A DNA stretch of 64,000 bases, taken from Xanthomarina spongicola. Its GTDB lineage: Bacteria > Bacteroidota > Bacteroidia > Flavobacteriales > Flavobacteriaceae. The translations under genes and the position numbers were made by a program. Location: positions 5,001 to 69,000 of the forward strand of contig NZ_QGGP01000002.1 of the NCBI RefSeq assembly GCF_003148645.1, written 5' to 3'. Positions 40,660-49,794 of the stretch are shown in pieces. The notes below the pieces were generated by a model. The model did no database searches. It was not told the DNA's origin and saw only the letters and a list, made by a program, of their open reading frames with translations. Numbering within the stretch: the first letter of the stretch is position 1; each line of letters starts with the position of its first letter.

Positions 40660-42312
40660 TTGATAACATCTCTCTCTATAAAAAATTATGCGTTAATAGA
40701 TAATTTACAGGTTAATTTTAACCAAGGGTTCTCTATTATTACTGGCGAAACTGGAGCTGGAAAATCTATTTTATTGGGAGGCTTGTCTTTAATATTAGGA
40801 AAAAGAGCAGATTTAAGTAGTATAAAAGATGTATCTAAAAAATGTATTATTGAAGCTGTTTTCGATGTCACGAATTACAATCTACAAAGCCTTTTCGAAG
40901 CTAATGACTTAGATTATGAGCCACAAACAATAATTCGTAGAGAAATATTGCCAACAGGAAAATCTAGAGCCTTTATAAACGATTCTCCAGTTAATCTAAA
41001 TAGCCTCCAGATTCTAGGCGAACAATTAATAGATATTCATTCACAACACCAAACACTACAGTTGGTAGACGATGCTTTTCAATTCGAAATAATTGATGCT
41101 CTAGCAAATAATAATTCTAAATTAAATACGTATTCCCAGCAACTTAAAGCATATAAATCAATTCAGAAAGAGTTAGAAAATTTATTGTCTTTTAAAGCTG
41201 AAGCCATAAAAGAATATGATTACCATTCCTTTTTATTAAACGAATTAAACGAAGCAAATCTTATAGAAGGTGAATTAGAAACTCTTGAGGAAGCATATGA
41301 AACTTTAAATAATGTTGAAGAAATTAAAGAATCCTTAATATTATCTAGTCAGTTATTTAACGATGAAGAAGTAGGCCTAATTACAGCGTTAACTACTTTA
41401 AAGAATAACTTCAAAAAAATAAGCAGATTTTCAGATAAATATGAAAATCTATATCATAGAATTGAAAGTAGTTTTATTGAGTTAGATGATGTTTTCTCTG
41501 AAATTGAAACGTTTCAAGAGCATTTAGATGCAGATCCAGAAAGATTAGATCAAGTAAATTCTAAATTACAAATTTTGAATAATTTGTTTAAAAAGCATGT
41601 AGTATCAACTGTTTCAGAATTAATTGAGATTAAAGAAGAACTTACTCTAAAAGTATCTGAAACCGAAAATTTAGACGAAACTATTCAGAAAAAAGAGGAA
41701 GAACTAATAGAAGTAGAAGCAACTATTAATAAAACAGCCGAAACAATACATAAAAAACGAATTCAAGCAATCCCTGAATTAACTAAGCAATTAGAATCTA
41801 TTTTAAAAGAATTAGGCATGCCAAATGCTAAATTCAATGTCAGTTTAAAGACATCTAATACCTTTTATCTAAATGGGAAAGACGATTTATCTTTTATGTT
41901 TTCGGCAAATAAAGGAGGTCAATTTAACGAGCTTAAAAAAGCAGCGTCTGGAGGTGAATTATCTAGAATTATGCTAGCCATAAAATCTATATTATCTAAG
42001 TATAAACAATTGCCAACTATTATGTTCGATGAAATTGACTCTGGCGTTTCTGGAGAGATTTCAAACAAAATGGGACAAATCATGTTACAGATGAGCCATA
42101 CCATGCAGGTTTTTGCCATTACTCACATTCCACAAATTGCTGCAAAAGGAAATACACATTTTAAAGTTTACAAAGAAGATATAGATAACGTAACTGTTAC
42201 AAACCTAAAAAAATTAAATCACGACGAACGTTTGGTAGAGATTGCACAAATGCTTGGAGGAATAGAAATTTCAAATTCTGCTATGGCACATGCTAAACAA
42301 TTATTGAATTAA
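40660..42312 (+). CDS. recN: DNA repair protein RecN
   Basis: 550 aa from a TTG start (L/MITSLSIKNYALID); no ATG precedes the conserved first strand. SMC-like ATPase: Walker A GETGAGKS at 29-36, long coiled-coil arms in the middle (about 155-365), ABC signature SGGELSRIMLA and Walker B IMFDEIDSGVSGE near the C-terminus. RecN acts early in double-strand break repair. It follows the DUF4835 gene after 74 bp. Confidence 0.96.
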   Translation: MITSLSIKNYALIDNLQVNFNQGFSIITGETGAGKSILLGGLSLILGKRADLSSIKDVSKKCIIEAVFDVTNYNLQSLFEANDLDYEPQTIIRREILPTGKSRAFINDSPVNLNSLQILGEQLIDIHSQHQTLQLVDDAFQFEIIDALANNNSKLNTYSQQLKAYKSIQKELENLLSFKAEAIKEYDYHSFLLNELNEANLIEGELETLEEAYETLNNVEEIKESLILSSQLFNDEEVGLITALTTLKNNFKKISRFSDKYENLYHRIESSFIELDDVFSEIETFQEHLDADPERLDQVNSKLQILNNLFKKHVVSTVSELIEIKEELTLKVSETENLDETIQKKEEELIEVEATINKTAETIHKKRIQAIPELTKQLESILKELGMPNAKFNVSLKTSNTFYLNGKDDLSFMFSANKGGQFNELKKAASGGELSRIMLAIKSILSKYKQLPTIMFDEIDSGVSGEISNKMGQIMLQMSHTMQVFAITHIPQIAAKGNTHFKVYKEDIDNVTVTNLKKLNHDERLVEIAQMLGGIEISNSAMAHAKQLLN

Positions 42313-42315
42313 TAC

Positions 42316-42323
42316 TATATTTG
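42316..42323 (+). promoter_or_regulatory. TAnnTTTG -10 element of fabI
   Basis: TATATTTG, 61 nt before the fabI ATG and starting 4 bp after the recN stop. Confidence 0.55.
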
Positions 42324-42384
42324 TTCTTTAAGCTAACAACAAAACAAAATTAAAGTCTATAAACTAACGACTAAAATTCACAAT

Positions 42385-43209
42385 ATGTCATACAACTTAT
42401 TAAAGGGAAAAAGAGGAATTATTTTTGGAGCTCTAGATAAAAATTCTATAGCTTGGAAAACAGCTGAACGTGTTCATGAAGAAGGTGGAACTTTTGTTCT
42501 TACAAATGCTCCTGTAGCACTACGTATGGGAGAAATTAATGCGTTAGCAGAAAAAACAGGCTCTCAAATTATTCCAGCAGATGCAACTTCATTAGAAGAT
42601 TTAGAAAATCTTGTGGAAAAATCTGTAGAAATTTTAGGTGGAAAATTAGATTTTGTTTTGCATTCTATTGGAATGTCTATCAACGTTAGAAAAGGTAACG
42701 CTTATACAAGTCAAAATTACGATTGGACTCAAAAAGGAACAGATATATCTGCTATGTCTTTTCATAAAGTCATGCAAACACTATATCAAAAAGATGCCAT
42801 GAACAAATGGGGAAGTATTGTAGCCTTAACTTATATGGCAGCACAACGTGTATTCCCAGATTATAACGATATGGCTGATAATAAAGCGTATTTAGAAAGT
42901 ATTGCACGTAGTTTTGGATATTTTTTCGGAAAAGATAATAAGGTACGTGTGAATACTATTTCTCAATCTCCAACACCTACAACTGCTGGAAGTGGCGTAA
43001 AAGGTTTCGATGGATTTATTGCCTATGCAGATAAAATGTCTCCATTAGGAAACGCTACAGCTTTAGATTGTGCCAACTATACAGTAGCCATGTTTAGCGA
43101 CTTAACAAAAATGGTAACATTACAAAACTTATTCCATGATGGTGGATTTAGTAATATGGGAGTAAGTAATGAAGTTATGGAAGCCTTTGTTAAAGGGGTC
43201 GAAAAATAA
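42385..43209 (+). CDS. fabI: Enoyl-[acyl-carrier-protein] reductase FabI
   Basis: 274 aa short-chain dehydrogenase. It reduces the enoyl-ACP double bond in the last step of each fatty-acid elongation cycle and is the triclosan target. The FabI-type active site Y-x6-K is Tyr160 to Lys167 (DYNDMADNKAYL); the NADH site includes GALDKNSIAWK and LHSIGMS; the NTISQSPTPTTAGSGVKGF loop is characteristic. Own promoter and terminator, so monocistronic. Confidence 0.97.
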   Translation: MSYNLLKGKRGIIFGALDKNSIAWKTAERVHEEGGTFVLTNAPVALRMGEINALAEKTGSQIIPADATSLEDLENLVEKSVEILGGKLDFVLHSIGMSINVRKGNAYTSQNYDWTQKGTDISAMSFHKVMQTLYQKDAMNKWGSIVALTYMAAQRVFPDYNDMADNKAYLESIARSFGYFFGKDNKVRVNTISQSPTPTTAGSGVKGFDGFIAYADKMSPLGNATALDCANYTVAMFSDLTKMVTLQNLFHDGGFSNMGVSNEVMEAFVKGVEK

Positions 43210-43230
43210 ATAATTTTATATTATATAGTA

Positions 43231-43265
43231 AAAGCGAGCCATATTTTTATGGTTCGCTTTTTTTT
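43231..43265 (+). terminator. Rho-independent terminator of fabI
   Basis: A 13-bp stem (43231-43243 with 43248-43260, one G-U pair) with a TTTT loop and a T tract. Confidence 0.93.
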
Positions 43266-43407
43266 GATTTAAAAGTTAATAATTGTAATTAATCTGTTGA
43301 AGATATTGGTTTTTTAAAGCAATAGAATAAACCTGAAAAATATACAATTATAAACATGGAACCATACTATTATATAAATAGTTTATATTGTTATTAGTAG
43401 AAATAAT

Positions 43408-43460
43408 ATGCATTTCGTCGGACTAATTCGGATTTAATCGATAAAAAATGCATTTTATCG
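43408..43460. repeat. Direct-repeat pair upstream of the first T9SS cargo gene
   Basis: ATGCATTTCGTCG (43408-43420) and ATGCATTTTATCG (43448-43460) share 11 of 13 bases and start exactly 40 bp apart, about four helical turns. They lie 80-130 bp before the start codon, in the 330-bp gap between fabI and the first T9SS gene, where nothing else was recognised apart from the fabI terminator. They could be a regulator site; that is inference. Confidence 0.35.
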
Positions 43461-43539
43461 AGTTAGATAAATTATCATTTATTTAACTGATAATAATCTA
43501 TATTTTTAGCCCTTTAAATAACAATTTAATCAAATAAAT

Positions 43540-45441
43540 ATGAAAAAAATTACATTATTATTTTTTACTATAATTGCTTTTGCATTTAGCTTTCAGGCTA
43601 ATGCACAATGTAATTATACTTTAGAAATGAACGATTCTTACGGAGATGGTTGGAATGGGAATACTATGGATGTTCTAGTTAATGGAACTGCTGTTTTAAC
43701 AGGTGTAACTCTAGCTGATGGTTCACAAGGCACTATGGCTTTTACAGTTAATGATGGCGACGATGTTACTACTAACTGGATAGGTGGCGGTTCTTATGCT
43801 TATGAAACTTCTTACAGAATCTTAAATTCAGTAGGAGGTGAGGTTGGAGCAGGTGCTGAAACTAGTATCACAACTGGTACTATTACTGCTTCATGTCCAA
43901 CATGTACACAAGTAGTATCAAACAGCGAAACAGTGATTCCAGATTGTGGAAACTCACAATTTAGTGTAGATGTAGATGTCGCTACAGTAGGAGACGGAAC
44001 GTTTATAACAGATGGTTTAGGAGGTTCTTTTGCAATTGTTAATGGAATAGTAACTGCTGGGCCTTATGCAACAAGTTCAACAGTAACTTTAACCGTAGAA
44101 CATTCAGATGGAGCTTGTGATTATTCTTTAGGAGATTTTAGCTATGACTTATGTCCATCAATTGTGATATGTGGGACTCCAACAAATTCAACATACTGTT
44201 ATAATGATTATGATACAACAATGTTTGCTTATCAAAGTTCTGACGGTTCGGTATTAAAAGTAACATTTAATGCAGGTGGTATAGAAAGCTGTTGTGATGA
44301 TTTAGTTATTTTAGATTCTGATGGAGTTACAGAATTATATAGAGGTGCAAATGGTGGTGATTTAACTGGAGTTACAGCAACAGCTACTGGTGATACTATT
44401 TATGTAGGTGTAGATTCTGATGTGTCAAGTAGTTGTGATAGTGGTGCACAAACTCCACAGTGGGATTGGGATGTAGTTTGTTTAGCTTGTACTTCAGGTG
44501 AAGCAACAGCAACTGTAATTGAAAATTGTGGAGCATCAACTTATACTATTCAAGTAGATGTTACTACTGTAGGAGATGCAACTGATATTACTGATGGGAC
44601 TACAACTTTACCATTTACTGGTACTCAAACATTTGGTCCTTATGCTTTTGGAGTTAATACTACTTTAGATGTAGTACATTCAGATTCAGCTTGCGACTTC
44701 GCTTTAGGAACATATACTTTTGCTGCTTGTCCTCCTGCAAATGATGATTGTGCTAATGCAGAGGCTTTAATACCTTCTGCAACTGCAGCAATAGTATGGG
44801 TTACAGGTACAACTTCTGGAAATACAGCTTCTGGAGAAGTAGCGGACGTTGATGTGTCTTGTGGTTCATTTGGTAGTGGTAGAGACACATGGTACTCAGT
44901 CGAGGTGCCAGCTTCTGGAGAAATTACAATAGAAACTCAAGCTTCTACAGGATCTTCATTAACAGACACTACTGTTTCTGTATTCTCAGGAACTTGTGGA
45001 GCTATGGCTGGAACAGAAATTGCTTGTAATGATGATGGAGGTACAGGTGCTTTCTCATTAATTGCATTAACGGGTCAAACTGCTGGAGCTATACTTTATG
45101 TAAGAGTTCAAGAATATGGTGCTGCTGCAGCTAGAGGTCCTCAAGATGGTCCTTTTGAAATTGCTGCTTATGCTACAGACCCAACTTTATCTACTCAAAA
45201 TTTTGATAAAGGCTTAGCATTTACTTACTATCCAAACCCTGTAAATAACTCACTTTCTTTAAGAGGTTTAAATACTATCCAAAACGTAGCAATTTATAAT
45301 ATGCTAGGTCAAGAAGTATTACGTACAGCTCCTAATACAGTAGATAGTAATATTGATATGTCTAATCTTCAACCAGGAACTTACTTTGTACAAGTAATGG
45401 TTGAAAATGCAACAAAAACAATTAAAGTGATTAAGAAATAA
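43540..45441 (+). CDS. Modular T9SS-secreted surface protein 1
   Basis: 633 aa. Signal peptide 1-22 (ending QANAQ), an N-terminal beta-domain (about 23-120; NDSYGDGWNGNTMDVLVNG), module A (about 120-207; VIPDCGNSQFSVDVDVA, DGLGGSF, TLTVEHSDGACDYSLGDF), a CUB-like domain (208-316; SCCDDLVILDSDG), module B (316-398; VIENCGASTYTIQVDVT, DVVHSDSACDFALGTYTF), a PPC-like domain (400-545; NDDCANAEALIP), and a type IX sorting domain (560-633; YYPNPVNNSLSLRG to KTIKVIKK). It should be exported and anchored or released at the cell surface. Binding target unknown. Modules recur in the next gene in the opposite order. Confidence 0.88.
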   Translation: MKKITLLFFTIIAFAFSFQANAQCNYTLEMNDSYGDGWNGNTMDVLVNGTAVLTGVTLADGSQGTMAFTVNDGDDVTTNWIGGGSYAYETSYRILNSVGGEVGAGAETSITTGTITASCPTCTQVVSNSETVIPDCGNSQFSVDVDVATVGDGTFITDGLGGSFAIVNGIVTAGPYATSSTVTLTVEHSDGACDYSLGDFSYDLCPSIVICGTPTNSTYCYNDYDTTMFAYQSSDGSVLKVTFNAGGIESCCDDLVILDSDGVTELYRGANGGDLTGVTATATGDTIYVGVDSDVSSSCDSGAQTPQWDWDVVCLACTSGEATATVIENCGASTYTIQVDVTTVGDATDITDGTTTLPFTGTQTFGPYAFGVNTTLDVVHSDSACDFALGTYTFAACPPANDDCANAEALIPSATAAIVWVTGTTSGNTASGEVADVDVSCGSFGSGRDTWYSVEVPASGEITIETQASTGSSLTDTTVSVFSGTCGAMAGTEIACNDDGGTGAFSLIALTGQTAGAILYVRVQEYGAAAARGPQDGPFEIAAYATDPTLSTQNFDKGLAFTYYPNPVNNSLSLRGLNTIQNVAIYNMLGQEVLRTAPNTVDSNIDMSNLQPGTYFVQVMVENATKTIKVIKK

Positions 45442-45462
45442 TTTAACACTTATATAAATTTT

Positions 45463-45492
45463 AAAAAGCCACTCTATTGAGTGGCTTTTTTT
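45463..45492 (+). terminator. Rho-independent terminator of T9SS gene 1
   Basis: Stem AAAAAGCCACTC/GAGTGGCTTTTT with a TATT loop and T tract. It is nearly identical to the terminator of the next gene (47773-47802). Confidence 0.93.
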
Positions 45493-45613
45493 ATTGTAAT
45501 TTATTTTGTCGATTAAAACAGAGTTATATCGATTTAAATTTTTGCAAGATAAGATTGTTATTATTTATTTATAAATTTAATATTATTAATTATGTTAAAT
45601 AAACTTATCACTT

Positions 45614-47746
45614 ATGAAAAAAATTACATTTTTGTTATTTGCTTGTGTTGCCTTTTGTTGGCAAGCTAATGCACAATTTACGGAGAGTTTCGACACTGAA
45701 ATTCCCACGACATGGACCATTTTAAATGAAGATGGTGGAACTTATACTTGGACACATCAAACACAATATCCACAGGCAGGAGCTGGTCATGCTAGAATTC
45801 ACTGGGAAACTGCAGCTCATAATGATTTTTTAATAACACCTCAATTTTCTGTAACTGCTAATGTTTCTGATAGAATCTCATTTTTTGCTGGTATTGATGG
45901 AACATTTTGGACAGAAACTTTTGATGTAAGAGTATCTACTACTGGAACAGCAGCTGGAGACTTTACAACTATAGCTAGTGAAACTGCGACTACTGATGCC
46001 GATGGTAATTATACTAAATATACATACGATTTGTCTGCTTACAATGGGATGAATGTATATGTTGCTATTGTAGCAACAGATACTGATCGTTTCTACTTAT
46101 ATGTTGATGAATTTGTAAATGATGGTGTACCTACTTGTACTCCAGGTGTGGCAAATGCAACTATAATTGAAGATTGTAACTCGTCTTCTTATACAATTGA
46201 AGTAGTAGTTACTAATGTTGGAGACGCTACAACAATTACAGACGGAGTAACATCATTGGCATTTACTGGAACTGTAACATTTGGACCTTATGCTTTTGGG
46301 GTTGATACAACTTTAGATGTTGTTCATTCTGATGGAGCTTGCGATTTTACTTTAGGTACTTATACTATGAATGCTTGTCCTACACAAAACGATGAGTGTG
46401 CTAACGCTATAGATTTAGATGCTTATGCTAATAGTGATGGGTCTTGTACATTAACTTACGTAGGCTCAAATATTGGTGCAACTTTCTCTGCTGCAGAGGG
46501 AGCTCCAAGTGCAACTTGCGTTGATGGATCTGCAACTCCAGCAGATATATGGTTTACATACACAGTGCCAGCTTCTGGAACATTTGATTTTGAATTTATA
46601 ACAAACCCTGGGTTCTCATCTATAGTAGAATTATATACGGGAACTTGTGGAAGTTTAACAGCATGGACTCCTGTAAACTGTGCTAATTCAGCAAGTAGAA
46701 CTTTTAGTGGGTTAACTCCTGCATCTACAGTTTATTTACGTGTATGGGATTATGGTAGTGATGATGAAGGCACATTAGAATTATGTGTTAATTATGTAAA
46801 CTGTTCTGCAACTGTTGTAGATAGTTCTACAGTAGTACCAGATTGTGGAAACGATCAATTTAGTGTAGATTTAGTTGTATCTTCAGTAAACGATGGTACT
46901 TTTGTAACAGATGGTTTAGGTGGTTCTTTTGCAGTAGTAGCAGGAACAGTAACAGCTGGTCCTTATGCAGATGCTTCAACTGTAACTTTAACAGTAGAAC
47001 ATTCTGATGGTGCTTGCGATTATTCATTAGGAGATTTCAGCAATACGTGTGGACCTTCTGAAAATTGTGGTGCTTATTCTAGCTCACCAGGAAGTGCAAT
47101 TACGACAGGAACACCAGTAAATGATATTATTACTGTTTCTGGTACTGGACCACAAGTCCTTTTAGATTTAAACGTTATTGTTAAAATTAATCATACTTTT
47201 TTAGGTGATTTAGAGATTACATTAACTAGCCCAACAGGTACTGTTGTAGATTTAATGTTTGACCAATGCCTTGGTAATGATAATATGGATATTGAGTTTG
47301 ATGATGATGGTGTGGCTATAGTTTGTGGAACACCTACTATAGGTACCTTCACTCTTTCAAATACAACAGGAGCTTTATTAGCTGATTTTGATGATGAAAC
47401 TTTTGATGGAGATTGGACATTAACAGTAGTAGATGATGCTGGTGGTGATGATGGGACTTTAATACAATGGTGCTTAGTTCCTGCGTTATATAATTTAGGT
47501 ATTGAAGAATTATCTCCTGACAATTTCTCTTACTATCCAAACCCAGTGAATGAAAACTTAACATTAAAAGCTCAAAAAAATATAGAAAACGTAGCTATTT
47601 ATAACATGTTAGGTCAAGAAGTATTACGTACAGCTCCTAATACATTAGATAGTGATATTGATATGTCTAATCTTCAACCAGGAACTTACTTTGTGAAAGT
47701 AACTGTTGAGAATGCGACGAAAACTATTAAAGTAATTAAGAAATAA
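45614..47746 (+). CDS. Modular T9SS-secreted surface protein 2
   Basis: 710 aa. Signal peptide 1-20 (WQANAQ), a choice-of-anchor/MAM-like jelly-roll domain (about 22-170; FTESFDTEIPTTWTILNED, HNDFLITPQFSV), module B (174-257), a PPC-like domain (258-395; QNDECANAIDLDAY), module A (396-479), a proprotein-convertase P-domain (482-635; VIVKINHTFLGDLEITLTSPTGT, FDGDWTLTVVDDAGGDDGTL), and a type IX sorting domain (640-710; YYPNPVNENLTLKAQ). The last ~70 residues are almost the same as in protein 1, also at the DNA level. No catalytic domain is visible; an adhesin-like role is an inference. Confidence 0.88.
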   Translation: MKKITFLLFACVAFCWQANAQFTESFDTEIPTTWTILNEDGGTYTWTHQTQYPQAGAGHARIHWETAAHNDFLITPQFSVTANVSDRISFFAGIDGTFWTETFDVRVSTTGTAAGDFTTIASETATTDADGNYTKYTYDLSAYNGMNVYVAIVATDTDRFYLYVDEFVNDGVPTCTPGVANATIIEDCNSSSYTIEVVVTNVGDATTITDGVTSLAFTGTVTFGPYAFGVDTTLDVVHSDGACDFTLGTYTMNACPTQNDECANAIDLDAYANSDGSCTLTYVGSNIGATFSAAEGAPSATCVDGSATPADIWFTYTVPASGTFDFEFITNPGFSSIVELYTGTCGSLTAWTPVNCANSASRTFSGLTPASTVYLRVWDYGSDDEGTLELCVNYVNCSATVVDSSTVVPDCGNDQFSVDLVVSSVNDGTFVTDGLGGSFAVVAGTVTAGPYADASTVTLTVEHSDGACDYSLGDFSNTCGPSENCGAYSSSPGSAITTGTPVNDIITVSGTGPQVLLDLNVIVKINHTFLGDLEITLTSPTGTVVDLMFDQCLGNDNMDIEFDDDGVAIVCGTPTIGTFTLSNTTGALLADFDDETFDGDWTLTVVDDAGGDDGTLIQWCLVPALYNLGIEELSPDNFSYYPNPVNENLTLKAQKNIENVAIYNMLGQEVLRTAPNTLDSDIDMSNLQPGTYFVKVTVENATKTIKVIKK

Positions 47747-47772
47747 TTAATATTATTTAATAAATGCAATTT

Positions 47773-47802
47773 AAAAGCCACTCTATTAGAGTGGCTTTTT
47801 TT
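47773..47802 (+). terminator. Rho-independent terminator of T9SS gene 2
   Basis: 12-bp stem AAAAGCCACTCT/AGAGTGGCTTTT with an ATT loop and T tract. Confidence 0.93.
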
Positions 47803-47813
47803 ATTGGTTTAAT

Positions 47814-47821
47814 TACATTTG
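47814..47821 (+). promoter_or_regulatory. TAnnTTTG -10 element of the glycosyltransferase operon
   Basis: TACATTTG ending only 4 nt before the ATG at 47826, so the mRNA is predicted to be leaderless. It begins 11 bp after the preceding terminator. Confidence 0.6.
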
Positions 47822-47825
47822 TGAC

Positions 47826-48827
47826 ATGCAATTACAATTTTCATTTATTATTCCTGTTTATAATCGTCCAGACGAAATAGAAGAATTGTTATTTAGTTTT
47901 TCTAAGTTAGATACAGCCACTAATTTTGAGGTTGTAATTGTAGAAGATGGATCTAGTGAAACAGCAAAGGAAGTAGTTAATAAGTATAGAAGCTTATTAG
48001 ATATTTCCTATTATTTTAAAGCTAATTCTGGTCCTGGAGATTCCAGAAATTATGGAATGAAACAGGCAAAAGGGAATTATTTTATCATTTTAGATTCAGA
48101 TTGTATTTTACCACCACACTATTTAAATGAAGTTGAGGAAAGTTTAGAATTAGATTTTGTGCATTGTTTTGGTGGACCAGATGCTGCTCACGATTCTTTT
48201 TCTTATGTGCAAAAAGCTATTAATTATTCTATGACTTCTTTTCTTACAACAGGAGGTATTAGAGGAAATAAAAAAAGTATAGATAAGTTTCAACCTAGGA
48301 GTTTTAATATGGGACTCTCAAAAGAGGCATTTTTAAAAACAGAAGGATTCGGGAAGATACATCCTGGTGAAGATCCAGACCTTACAATTAGGCTTTGGAA
48401 GTTAGGTTATAAAACAAAGCTATTTCCAAATGCGTTTGTGTTCCATAAGCGAAGAATATCTTGGTCCAAATTCTATAAACAAGTAAGTAAATTTGGTTTA
48501 GTAAGACCTATTTTAAATAAATGGCATCCTGAAACAAGAAAACTAACATACTGGTTTCCTACAATATTTATTTTTGGTCTCATTTTCGCATTTATTTTCT
48601 TTGTTTTGTTTCAGTATAAATGGTTGCTAACTATATATTTAGTATATTTTATATTCGTTTTTATTCATGCTTTTGCAAGAACAAAAATTTTGTATGTGGC
48701 TATTTTATCAATAATAGCTGTTATTATACAATTTTTTGGCTATGGTATTGGGTTCTTTAAATCGACAGTAGTTATTAGCTTTTTAAATAAAAAACCAAAA
48801 GAATATTTTCCAGAATTATTTTTTTAG
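47826..48827 (+). CDS. Glycosyltransferase family 2, membrane-bound
   Basis: 333 aa. The GT-A domain occupies about 1-240: FSFIIPVYNRPDEIEELL, VVIVEDGSSE, the acceptor-side loop NSGPGDSRNYGMKQA, LDSDCILPPHYL (metal/UDP-binding Asp residues) and HPGEDPDLTIRLWKLGYK. Three C-terminal transmembrane helices follow (about 240-315). It likely transfers a sugar to a lipid-linked glycan at the inner membrane; the donor is unknown. It starts an operon with the YbbR-like gene (4-bp spacer) and coaE. Confidence 0.9.
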   Translation: MQLQFSFIIPVYNRPDEIEELLFSFSKLDTATNFEVVIVEDGSSETAKEVVNKYRSLLDISYYFKANSGPGDSRNYGMKQAKGNYFIILDSDCILPPHYLNEVEESLELDFVHCFGGPDAAHDSFSYVQKAINYSMTSFLTTGGIRGNKKSIDKFQPRSFNMGLSKEAFLKTEGFGKIHPGEDPDLTIRLWKLGYKTKLFPNAFVFHKRRISWSKFYKQVSKFGLVRPILNKWHPETRKLTYWFPTIFIFGLIFAFIFFVLFQYKWLLTIYLVYFIFVFIHAFARTKILYVAILSIIAVIIQFFGYGIGFFKSTVVISFLNKKPKEYFPELFF

Positions 48828-48831
48828 CCTC

Positions 48832-49794
48832 ATGTTAAGAAATATTAAATCTAAAATACTAGCATCGATACAGAATAAGAAAATTAATATTTTTCTATTG
48901 TTTTTGGTATTGTCTTTTGTTGTGCTTTTAGTATTAAAACTTTCTACAACTTATACTAATACTATTACTTTTAAAATAAATAAAATTAATGTCCCAGAAA
49001 GTTATTTAGTGTTAAATGATAGCTCACATACATTAAAAATTACTTTAAGGACTAGTGGGTTTAACTTGCTTAAGTATTATTTCAAAAAACCTAATGTCGA
49101 CATTGGTTTTAACGAGAATATTGAAAAGTCAAAAGATTATTATATTTGGAATAAGCATCAAGGGTTTTCCGATTTGAACCTTCAATTTGATAAAGACATT
49201 GAGATAGTGAGTATAATTCCGGATACTTTAAAATTTAGATTCGATGTTAATGCAGTTAAGAAAGTGCCTATTAAATTAAATAGTAAATTGTCTTTTAGTG
49301 TGGGATTTGATCTGCTAGATTCTATTAAAATTGTACCAGATTCTATAAAAATAATTGGTCCAGAAGTGTTAGTTTCTGAAATATCATTTGTAGAAACAGA
49401 TACTTTTAGACTAAAGGATATTAAATCGGATATAGATAGCCCTGTTTTATTAAACCTTCCTAAAGACAACAATCTTATTTTTTCTGAAAATTCCGTTGAA
49501 ATTAAAGCAGACGTTGATAAATTTACAGAAGGGCATTTAAAAATTCCAGTAACTGTAATTAATGTTCCAGATAGCCTTAAAATTAAGTATTTTCCAAAAA
49601 AACTTTATGTTACTTATTATACAAGTCTTTCCAATTATAATTCAATTAGTGCAAATGATTTTATTATTACTTGTAATTTTAATGAAGTAGAAAAAGAATC
49701 AGAATATTTAAAACCTCAAATAGTACAACAACCTAAAGATGCTAGAAACGTGAAATTATCTCAAGAACAAATAGAATTTATAATAATAGAATGA
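48832..49794 (+). CDS. YbbR-like domain protein
   Basis: 320 aa with one N-terminal transmembrane helix (about 19-38) and a beta-rich extracytoplasmic region of YbbR-like repeats (for example VKKVPIKLNSKLSFSVGFDLLDSIKIVPDSIKIIGP; EGHLKIPVTVINVPDSLKIKYFPKKLYVTY). In Firmicutes YbbR/CdaR regulates the diadenylate cyclase CdaA; no cyclase gene lies in this window. The 4-bp overlap with coaE is a Bacteroidota feature. Confidence 0.85.
   Translation: MLRNIKSKILASIQNKKINIFLLFLVLSFVVLLVLKLSTTYTNTITFKINKINVPESYLVLNDSSHTLKITLRTSGFNLLKYYFKKPNVDIGFNENIEKSKDYYIWNKHQGFSDLNLQFDKDIEIVSIIPDTLKFRFDVNAVKKVPIKLNSKLSFSVGFDLLDSIKIVPDSIKIIGPEVLVSEISFVETDTFRLKDIKSDIDSPVLLNLPKDNNLIFSENSVEIKADVDKFTEGHLKIPVTVINVPDSLKIKYFPKKLYVTYYTSLSNYNSISANDFIITCNFNEVEKESEYLKPQIVQQPKDARNVKLSQEQIEFIIIE

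Noticed and set aside
47191-47564. Minus-strand open frames inside T9SS gene 2
   Set aside because: Low-complexity antisense products (Ser/His-rich runs) caused by Asp/Gly/Thr-rich coding on the plus strand.
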